Source: Candidatus Neomarinimicrobiota bacterium (GTDB taxonomy: Bacteria > Fidelibacterota > UBA2242 > B5-G15). Taken from it: a stretch of 64,000 nucleotides of DNA. The translations under genes were made by a program, and so were the position numbers. Below, in pieces: positions 57,002 to 64,000 of this stretch. Location: contig JACDNV010000008.1 in the NCBI GenBank assembly GCA_017656425.1, positions 84,998 to 148,997 of the forward strand, in the 5' to 3' direction. Below the pieces are notes generated by a model. That model ran no database searches and had not been told where the DNA came from. It worked only from the letters and a program-made list of their open reading frames with translations. Position 1 is the stretch's first letter. Each line of letters starts with the position of its first letter.

Positions 57002-58054
57002 ATGATTTTAAGGAATCTATTTCAATGTAAAAGAGTTTTGTCAATATTTCTCATATTAGGATTTTGTAGTATCAGTTTTGTTAACGCGGGTGCGGGTGCC
57101 CAGTTCTTACAGATATTTCCCGCTGTACATATAGCAGGTCTCGGTGGGGCTTTTACAGCATACGATGGAAACATTGAATCCATTTTCTGGAATCCATCCT
57201 CTATAATGTCGGTTGGATACCGAATGGCGATGTTTAATAACGCCAATTATTTTGCAGGGGTAAGGCATGCAAGTTTCGCATTCCTTCAGCCTTTCGAGAA
57301 TAATACACTGGGGATATCTTTTATTGCCCTCCTGAGTGGAGAAATTGAGGAAACAACAGAAATTGAAGATGAAGGTACAGGTCATACTTTCACTGCTAAT
57401 GATTATGCCTTTGGTTTGACCTACTCCAGAGCCATGACCGATAAGTTTAATGCCGGAATCACAATAAAGTTATTAAATCTCAATCTTGCTAAAGTATCGG
57501 CAACAACTATTAGCTTTGATTTCGGAGCATTATATAAAATGAAAATTTTAGGTAATCTTAGAATTGGATTTGCAATCAGGAATTATGGACCAGATTTTCG
57601 ATATAAGGGTGAAGGATTGATCGGTTATACTAAAAAGTCTGATAATCCCTTTGCGGAGGAGGATGTCAAATATGAACTGGTATCAGCCTCTACTCCACTA
57701 CCTATGAGTTTTCACCTTGGAATTGCGTCTGATATATACAATTCCGGGTTTAGCAAAATATCTTTATGCTTTGATATAACTAATGGTATTGATCAGAAGG
57801 AGAATTTTTTGTTTGGAATTGAATATTGTATTTCGGATTTTTTATATATTGATATTTCCCATTCAAATTTGAAAGCTTTGTCTTGTGGTTGGCGGAATTA
57901 TTCCTCCCTTGGAGGCAATATGCGGGGAGCCAATTGGGGAGCTGGAATTAATCTTGGTAAATTTTTTGATAAAATATTCTGGTTTGGCTATTCTTTTGAA
58001 TCACATAGATATCTCCCCCCAGTTCAAAGATATGGTGTAAAGTTGAAATTTTAA
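57002..58054 (+). CDS. PorV/PorQ-like outer-membrane barrel (module copy 2)
   Basis: 350 residues. The ATG lies one base after the stop of the cargo gene, so translation is coupled. Signal peptide ends SFVNAGAGA, with the mature start AQFLQIFPAVHIAGLGGAFTAYDG and the family motif IESIFWNPSSI. Barrel strands follow (NNTLGISFIALLSGEIEE, MTDKFNAGITIKLLNLN). It ends YGVKLKF. Same role and place as 48645: likely shuttle or anchor for the large cargo. The two barrels differ enough in sequence for the duplication to be old. Confidence 0.78.
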   Translation: MILRNLFQCKRVLSIFLILGFCSISFVNAGAGAQFLQIFPAVHIAGLGGAFTAYDGNIESIFWNPSSIMSVGYRMAMFNNANYFAGVRHASFAFLQPFENNTLGISFIALLSGEIEETTEIEDEGTGHTFTANDYAFGLTYSRAMTDKFNAGITIKLLNLNLAKVSATTISFDFGALYKMKILGNLRIGFAIRNYGPDFRYKGEGLIGYTKKSDNPFAEEDVKYELVSASTPLPMSFHLGIASDIYNSGFSKISLCFDITNGIDQKENFLFGIEYCISDFLYIDISHSNLKALSCGWRNYSSLGGNMRGANWGAGINLGKFFDKIFWFGYSFESHRYLPPVQRYGVKLKF

Positions 58055-58078
58055 AAGTATTTTTAGGAGGCTAAGATC

Positions 58079-60199
58079 ATGAAGAAGTATTTGCTTATTT
58101 TTATTACAACATGCTTTCTTTTTCATTTTTCCCTTTTTGCACGAGAATGGCATGATGTGAAAATAATCTCTTACTCTAATAATAGAGTGATTTTAAAATA
58201 TAATGAGATGTATCATAAGCTGGCACCTAGGTTGAATAAATCCTCAGAACAGGTAATAGTGGATACTATTTACTATTACAACCCACCGATATCTCCTGAT
58301 GTTTATGATGAATATTTAGCCGGTTATCAAGGAACAGGAAGTGATCCTGCTGATACCTGCATAAATTGGTTTTCTCTTCTCGCACCTGGGACAGTAACAA
58401 AAATAATGATGCAAAATGTTTCATCAGGAACGGCAAATTTTAATATGTTTGCTCCTGCGATAGATTGGGATGAAGGAAGATATGTGTTCCCGGATGATCC
58501 TGAATCAAATTCTTTGCTTCCATATTCAGTACCATTTTTTTGTGAAGCTAAAAACCCTGATGAACAATTTACAAATGGAGAGTGGACACCGATATGGAAT
58601 GTTTTTGATATCAAGGCGAATTTTGGAAGTGGTATTTATCTTGAAGGGGATAGTCTGGATTTCTGGGTTGGATATTCTTTGGATAAAACAGGGAATCCGA
58701 AAATCTGGCAGGATGGCTATTATCATGATTCCGATTTTGAAGGAGCATGTAGGAGTTTTTCCACTTTACATGCATTTTGCCCTAATAACTACGGCTGCTG
58801 GTATAGTATCGTAAATGCAAATGACAATAACCTGTGGCTTTCTCATATAATGCAGATTGAGGTGGAATATGAGCATCTTCCTCCGATAATTTCTGATGTG
58901 TCAAGGTTTTCCGACACCTTTGCGAGCCAGAAAAAAGTGAAAGCAAAAATTGTTGAAATTGAGGGAGAGACATTTACAGCAGAACTTGTGTATAAGACAG
59001 GAATTAATGGTCAGTATCAATCTGTTACAATGAAAGATGTTGGGAATAATAATTTTGAAGCAACACTTAATATAGAGGAGGGTGATACCGTATATTACTA
59101 CGTTGAGGCGACTGACGAGTCAGATTACACTGGATATTCAAATATTATGTCAATTGTAAATGTAGTACCACCTGAGAATGCCCCACTTTTGGTAGTTAAT
59201 AATAATGGTGGTGAAACGTACTGGGAATTTCTTAGAGGTATAGTGAATATTGGACAGGCATATTTTTTCTGGGATATGAACCAACATAACGGTATTGACA
59301 GTACAGTTATAAATTATTCCGGGTTTAAAGCTTTGATGGTCTTTGGATGGGGAACCGATATAATTCCGATAACTGATGTGGAAACCCAGGATGTCTATGG
59401 AATAAAAAAATTCCTTGATAATGGAGGTAGTTTATTGCTTTCTGATATGGATTATCTATTCGCATGGGGTCTGGAGGGACAGGAATATTTTCAACAGGGT
59501 GATTTTGCTTATGATTATCTTGGTATAGATAGGTATGAGAGTGATCCTGATGATGATAACAATGTTGAAAATGGTGGATCTGCTGATAATAGAATGAAAG
59601 GTGTGAACGATGATGTAATTTCTGGCGATTTCTCTGGTTCAAACTATTACGGACCGATTGATTATGAAATGCCAGATCCAGATTGGGCTAACTGGGGCGA
59701 TTTTATAGTAGCGAATTCTGAAGCTTTTGATATTTTTCACGGAGTATCTTCAAATAAAAGCATGGCTGTTAGAAAAGAAGGTGAAAATTTTAAAACCGTT
59801 ACTTTTGCTTTCCCAATTCATCTCTGTTCAGATCCGGAAAAGTATTCTACTCTTCTCTATAATACCCTTCTCTGGTTTGGTGCATATCAACAGGATATAG
59901 ATAATGAGTATAGGAATGTCAAAGATTACAAACTGAATCAAAATCATCCGAATCCGTTTAACCCTTCAACAAAGATTTCATATTATATTCCCAGTAATAG
60001 TCATGTTCTGTTAAATGTTTATGATATTAATGGAAGATTGGTAAGAAATCTGGTTAATTCGTATAAAGAATCCGGTTGTTATATAGTAGTCTGGAATGGT
60101 AAGGATAATATGGATAAACCAATGTCATCAGGTGTATATATTTACACTATGAAAATTGGTAATAATGTGTATTCAAGGAAAATGTTATTGATAAGATAA
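58079..60199 (+). CDS. Secreted protein with T9SS type A sorting domain, function unknown
   Basis: 706 residues. A signal peptide ends FSLFA|REWHD; an AGGAGG site precedes ATG 58079. The middle has a surface Ig-like region (PPIISDVSRFSDTFASQKKV in part) and a possible GATase-like/ThuA-type stretch around LDNGGSLLLSDMDYLF (residues about 450-465). The C-terminal ~90 residues read LNQNHPNPFNPSTKISYYIP ... GRLVRNLVNS ... SSGVYIYTMKIG, ending RKMLLIR, a canonical T9SS sorting domain. It sits directly after the second receptor module, perhaps in the same transcript. Its target is unknown. Confidence 0.72.
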   Translation: MKKYLLIFITTCFLFHFSLFAREWHDVKIISYSNNRVILKYNEMYHKLAPRLNKSSEQVIVDTIYYYNPPISPDVYDEYLAGYQGTGSDPADTCINWFSLLAPGTVTKIMMQNVSSGTANFNMFAPAIDWDEGRYVFPDDPESNSLLPYSVPFFCEAKNPDEQFTNGEWTPIWNVFDIKANFGSGIYLEGDSLDFWVGYSLDKTGNPKIWQDGYYHDSDFEGACRSFSTLHAFCPNNYGCWYSIVNANDNNLWLSHIMQIEVEYEHLPPIISDVSRFSDTFASQKKVKAKIVEIEGETFTAELVYKTGINGQYQSVTMKDVGNNNFEATLNIEEGDTVYYYVEATDESDYTGYSNIMSIVNVVPPENAPLLVVNNNGGETYWEFLRGIVNIGQAYFFWDMNQHNGIDSTVINYSGFKALMVFGWGTDIIPITDVETQDVYGIKKFLDNGGSLLLSDMDYLFAWGLEGQEYFQQGDFAYDYLGIDRYESDPDDDNNVENGGSADNRMKGVNDDVISGDFSGSNYYGPIDYEMPDPDWANWGDFIVANSEAFDIFHGVSSNKSMAVRKEGENFKTVTFAFPIHLCSDPEKYSTLLYNTLLWFGAYQQDIDNEYRNVKDYKLNQNHPNPFNPSTKISYYIPSNSHVLLNVYDINGRLVRNLVNSYKESGCYIVVWNGKDNMDKPMSSGVYIYTMKIGNNVYSRKMLLIR

Positions 60200-60269
60200 A
60201 AGTAATTATAAAAACCTGTCTTGTGATTTTTACCAAATAAAAGAATAGGCAATTAGAATAAATTTAAAC

Positions 60270-63200
60270 ATGAGATATAGAAGCTTCAGTAAAGAAATAA
60301 TAATTATCTCGTTTCTGAGTTTGGTCCTTTTTAGCGATGTTGCTTCCTCAAAACAGGTTAAAGAAACCACAATAGATAGGATTGAAAAAGCGTACAGAGC
60401 AGGTCATATTGATTATCAAAGTTATTTGGTAAATCTCGCGTATTTAGTATTTAATAAAAAGAAATTGACTAAGAAATTACTAGTTGAAGGTGAATTACCA
60501 CTGAAATGTGGAAACCCCATTATTGAGGTAATAAAGAATAATTGGGATTTGCTTCCTGAGGAGACCAGAAATTTTATTTTGAAAAAAGTGACTATGCCAT
60601 CTGGTTATTCCTGGGATGATTCATTTGAAAGTCCTGGCGGTAAGTTTTTAATTCATTATTATACTTCGGGACCTGACACAACACCCATGACTGATGAGAA
60701 TGAAAATAGTGTGCCTGATTATATAGAAAAAATGGCTGAGTACTTTGATCATGTCTGGAAAGTTGAAATTGATACCCTCAATTATATAGAACCTGATCTT
60801 GGAAGTAATGGTAAACTTGATGTTTACGTTGAGAACTTATCAGGGGTATATGGCTATGTGTGGGGACCGGATAGCCTTCATATGGACAATGATTATAATC
60901 CCGCGCCAAAAACGACCGATCCGGAAGGAGATCAGGCTGGAATCATGAAGGTTACAGCAGCACATGAGTTTCATCACGAGTGTCAGCTAATGTATAAAAT
61001 AACAAAGAGCTGGTATAAAGAGGCTACATCAACATGGATTGAAGATGTTGTCTATGATATAGTAAATGACTATGTGCATTATCTTGGTAGGTTCTTACAG
61101 TATCCGTATTTATCATTAGACGTATTCGAGAAAGATAACATTCATCAATATGGAGCGTGTATTTTTAACAAATTTTTATCTGAGAAATATGATTCGATAG
61201 ATATAATCAGGCAAATATGGGAAGTGGACGAAACCTCTGCACTTCATGCAATAGATAATGTTTTGAAGGAGTATGGATCGAGTCTTGAACAGGCATTTTC
61301 AGAGTTTGTAGTATGGAACTGGTTTACGGGGATCAGACATGAAACTAATCTGCCTCATTATGAAGAAGCCTCCATGTATCCTATCGCATCAACTCAGAAT
61401 AGGCATTATATTACATCTGATTTCGTTAGCGTAGACAATTTTTCACCAGAGGAATACTTACCTGATCATCTTGGCTGTAATTATATTCGCATTGATAATT
61501 CTGATAATGATAGGAAATTGATTGTGAATTTCCATGGTGACAATACTGTTAGATGGTCGATATCGACTATAAAAAGTTATGACGATTCATATTTCCAGTC
61601 CGATATTATAGAGCTTGATGATGGTGCTGGTTCGATTTTTATTCATGATTGGAAAGATCTGAATTATATCATGGTTATACCCTCAGTCATAGCACGTAGT
61701 GGTGTGGACTTCGAATATAATTACTCACTTATATTGGCGGATTATGGTCTGTTTGTGGAGAAGTACTTCTATTTTGATGTTGGGAATGAATCGGATGGAT
61801 ATATATCACCGGGAGAGGATGGGGCTATTATTGTAAAGATTATTAACTATGATAGGGATTATGCAAACCTGCAGTTGATCTTACGTACAAACGAGAATGG
61901 AATTGAAATATCCGATAGTGTATTATTAATTCGTGACTTTTCTTCTAATGCTTCATTAATAAATGACAATCAACCTTTTACATTTCATATTGAAGAGAGT
62001 TACAATAAACCAACTGCTCAGTTTACACTTCATGTAGTTGAGAATGGTAACGATGTTGCAGATTTTAATTTAATTATAAAAATAGGTTGTCCGGAGATAT
62101 TGCTTGTCGATAATAGTATGAACTCAGAGGGTTCTGGTTTAAAAGGAATACTTTATTCTCTTGGCTTTATTTATGATTACAAAGATTTAAGATGTATTGG
62201 TATAGATAGTCTATTTTTCTATAAAAGAAAACTTATAATCTGGTTTTCCGGTGACAATCATATACCTATGAGTAAAGTACAGTTTGATTCAATTGCAAAT
62301 TTTCTGAATAATGGTGGTAGATTATTCATTACAGGGAATAATTTTCTAAAAGGAATTAAAGATTCAATACCTTATTATCCAGATGTATTTCATTGTAGAT
62401 ATATAGATACCTTAAATTCAAGCAGGTTAATAGGAGTAGATTATGATCCTGTAGGTCAATCACATAATGATCAGTTGTGGATTTTAAACAAAAGTCAGTA
62501 TAATGATCGTTTTTCTGTGGATAGTGATCCTGCCTCTCAGATATGCTTTAGGTTTCCCGGGACAGATTACGGTGGTATTATGAGATATATCGGAGATTAT
62601 CGATTTGTTCTAGCCGATTTTTCAATAATGGATCTGTATCAACCATCGATTGATTATTTGAGTGCCGAAGATTTAATGAAAAGAATAATGAACTTTCTAC
62701 TAAGTCAAAATGGTCCTCCGTCAGTACCTATCCTGCGCCTGCCCAGTGAGGATACTATATTTGTTAATAGTGTAAATGATAGACTTCTATTTAGCTGGTC
62801 ACGGGTTATTGATACTGATAGTGATACTGTAAAATATATTATAAGTTTTAAATCTTCGAATAATATATCACATAATACCGTAGTAGCTGATACATTTTAT
62901 ATTTTGACTACATCTAAAATAATTGAACTGTTTAATGCAGATTGGGATACATTAATTTTAAAATGGAGAGTGATAGCAACGGATGATTTCAACGCATCAT
63001 TTTCATCTGAACAAAATTGTGTGCTTGTGAAGAATGTTAATTTACCACCTACCGCTTTTTCTTTAATTGAGCCTGATGATGGGCAATTGATTTATCTAAA
63101 TAGTGAGGATACTACACTAACTTTTAGTTGGCAGAAATCATTAGATCCAGAAGGTAAAACGATCGGGTATGAATTTTTTATTACCGATACCTCTTATAGG

Positions 63201-63683
63201 GATACAATATTTCAAAGCATTCTGGATACAAATTTTATTGAAGTGGATAAAAATTTATTTAATGAATTCTTATTTGTTAATGATAGCTTATTTGTAAAAT
63301 GGTTTGTTATTTCCACAGAAGGATATAGTATAACAGAAAGCAGCTGTAGAAATGCACTAATTATTGTAAAAAGCACCGAAAATTTGGAGGAGAGAAGTAT
63401 TCCATTGGAATTCAGGCTATTAGGTAATTATCCAAATCCCTTTAATAGTGTGACCACAATTGTTTTCAGCATTGGTGAAGAACGTTTTTGTAGTCTGGAT
63501 ATTTATAACATCAGAGGGCAAATTGTAAGAAACCTTGTTAGAGAAAAATTATTTCCTGGCGAGTACCGTGTAATATGGGATGGTAGAGATAACAATAATG
63601 CTGTTTTGCATTCGGGTATTTATATTTATGTTCTAAGGTCTGGTGGTAGAAAAAAGATTGGACGAATGCTTTTGCTAAAATAA
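60270..63683 (+). CDS. Large secreted putative zinc metalloprotease with T9SS sorting domain
   Basis: 1,137 residues. Signal peptide near residues 10-27. A HExxH zinc motif is present as HEFHH (His232, Glu233, His236), with a likely third ligand Glu251 in KEATSTWIED, as in the MXAN_6640-type metalloproteases of gliding bacteria. The domain before it holds DENENSVPDYIEKMAEYFDHVW, a Ca-loop-like stretch typical of the same family. After about residue 480 come Ig-like or fibronectin-like domains, and the C-terminal ~90 residues LLGNYPNPFNSVTTIVFSIG ... GIYIYVLRSGGRKK end MLLLK, a T9SS sorting signal. Probably degrades proteins outside the cell. Confidence 0.78.
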   Translation: MRYRSFSKEIIIISFLSLVLFSDVASSKQVKETTIDRIEKAYRAGHIDYQSYLVNLAYLVFNKKKLTKKLLVEGELPLKCGNPIIEVIKNNWDLLPEETRNFILKKVTMPSGYSWDDSFESPGGKFLIHYYTSGPDTTPMTDENENSVPDYIEKMAEYFDHVWKVEIDTLNYIEPDLGSNGKLDVYVENLSGVYGYVWGPDSLHMDNDYNPAPKTTDPEGDQAGIMKVTAAHEFHHECQLMYKITKSWYKEATSTWIEDVVYDIVNDYVHYLGRFLQYPYLSLDVFEKDNIHQYGACIFNKFLSEKYDSIDIIRQIWEVDETSALHAIDNVLKEYGSSLEQAFSEFVVWNWFTGIRHETNLPHYEEASMYPIASTQNRHYITSDFVSVDNFSPEEYLPDHLGCNYIRIDNSDNDRKLIVNFHGDNTVRWSISTIKSYDDSYFQSDIIELDDGAGSIFIHDWKDLNYIMVIPSVIARSGVDFEYNYSLILADYGLFVEKYFYFDVGNESDGYISPGEDGAIIVKIINYDRDYANLQLILRTNENGIEISDSVLLIRDFSSNASLINDNQPFTFHIEESYNKPTAQFTLHVVENGNDVADFNLIIKIGCPEILLVDNSMNSEGSGLKGILYSLGFIYDYKDLRCIGIDSLFFYKRKLIIWFSGDNHIPMSKVQFDSIANFLNNGGRLFITGNNFLKGIKDSIPYYPDVFHCRYIDTLNSSRLIGVDYDPVGQSHNDQLWILNKSQYNDRFSVDSDPASQICFRFPGTDYGGIMRYIGDYRFVLADFSIMDLYQPSIDYLSAEDLMKRIMNFLLSQNGPPSVPILRLPSEDTIFVNSVNDRLLFSWSRVIDTDSDTVKYIISFKSSNNISHNTVVADTFYILTTSKIIELFNADWDTLILKWRVIATDDFNASFSSEQNCVLVKNVNLPPTAFSLIEPDDGQLIYLNSEDTTLTFSWQKSLDPEGKTIGYEFFITDTSYRDTIFQSILDTNFIEVDKNLFNEFLFVNDSLFVKWFVISTEGYSITESSCRNALIIVKSTENLEERSIPLEFRLLGNYPNPFNSVTTIVFSIGEERFCSLDIYNIRGQIVRNLVREKLFPGEYRVIWDGRDNNNAVLHSGIYIYVLRSGGRKKIGRMLLLK

Positions 63684-63943
63684 TAGAGTTTATTTCTTGT
63701 ATTGATTAGAAAAAAAAATTCAATTATATTTGGGATTGTTATTTGAGGTTATTATAAAAAGATTATATAAATTGTTCTAAAAGGTCTTGAAATAGATTAA
63801 AATTTAAGTTAAATTTATTTGCTATTTATGAATAGAATATTGGATGCAGAGTCGATATAATTGGCTTTGCAAAAGGGGCTTTTTGACAAGTGAGAGACAC
63901 ATAACAAGAGGCTGAGTGTGGGTTTCGCTCGACAATTTTATAT

Positions 63944-64000
63944 ACAATGGAGAGTTTGATCCTGGCTCAGGACGAACGCTGGCGGCGTGCCTAACACATG
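63944..64000 (+). rRNA. 16S ribosomal RNA, 5' end (truncated by window edge)
   Basis: The sequence GAGAGTTTGATCCTGGCTCA is the universal 16S start, followed by GACGAACGCTGGCGGCGTGC. Only about 57 bases are inside the window; the exact 5' end could be a few bases off. The 260 bases before it hold a TTGACA at 63883-63888 but no convincing -10 box. Confidence 0.97.

Noticed and set aside
63883-63943. Possible rRNA promoter (TTGACA at 63883)
   Set aside because: No -10 hexamer at the right distance and no Bacteroidota-type TAnnTTTG; the true promoter may be elsewhere in the 260-bp gap.

Overview
This window is AT-rich bacterial chromosome from a diderm with a type IX secretion system (T9SS). Evidence: the C-terminal half of a SprA-like translocon protein, at least five proteins ending in T9SS/FlgD-like sorting domains, at least five PorV/PorQ-like barrels and two large TonB-dependent receptors. 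Several genes have strong Shine-Dalgarno sequences (AGGAGG type), which is unusual in Bacteroidota proper, so I favour another lineage of the FCB superphylum. The 5' end of a 16S rRNA gene at the right edge could settle this, but only about 57 bases are present.

Layout. 1-9.8 kb, + strand: sprA (partial), a glutaminyl-cyclase-like lipoprotein, prmA, and four envelope or secreted-protein genes. 10.1-18.9 kb, - strand: an accessory region. It holds a T9SS beta-propeller gene made of near-identical repeats, then what I read as a decaying integron-type cassette array: four attC-like sites, each just downstream of a cassette, carrying a Cys-rich unknown, a HEPN-like protein plus a decayed region, an OLD-family ATPase/TOPRIM nuclease and a broken restriction-like gene. 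Next come two related dyad symmetries and a truncated tyrosine recombinase. 19.2-20.4 kb: a PfkB sugar kinase with a structured 3' end and a clear terminator. 20.8-30.3 kb, - strand: tRNA-Thr, Smr and OPT transporter genes, and a seven-gene V-type ATPase operon (E, DUF2764, A, B, D, I, K) whose K subunit has the residues of a Na+ site. 30.6-41.5 kb, + strand: two envelope proteins, nusB, secA, a purple-acid-phosphatase-like protein split from its sorting domain by one TGA, tRNA-Leu, trigger factor and clpP. 41.6-58.1 kb: two tandem copies of a three-gene module (TonB-dependent receptor, about 1,310-residue T9SS cargo, PorV-like barrel). 58.1-63.7 kb: two more T9SS cargo proteins, one a likely zinc metalloprotease. 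63.9 kb to the end: start of 16S rRNA.

How it fits together: SprA would export the sorting-domain proteins, PorV-like barrels may shuttle or anchor them, and the glutaminyl cyclase next to sprA may cap N-terminal Gln exposed after signal peptide cleavage; several exported proteins here have Gln just after the predicted cleavage site. Most novel candidates: the cassette array with its recombinase relic and paired dyads, and the duplicated receptor/cargo/barrel module.
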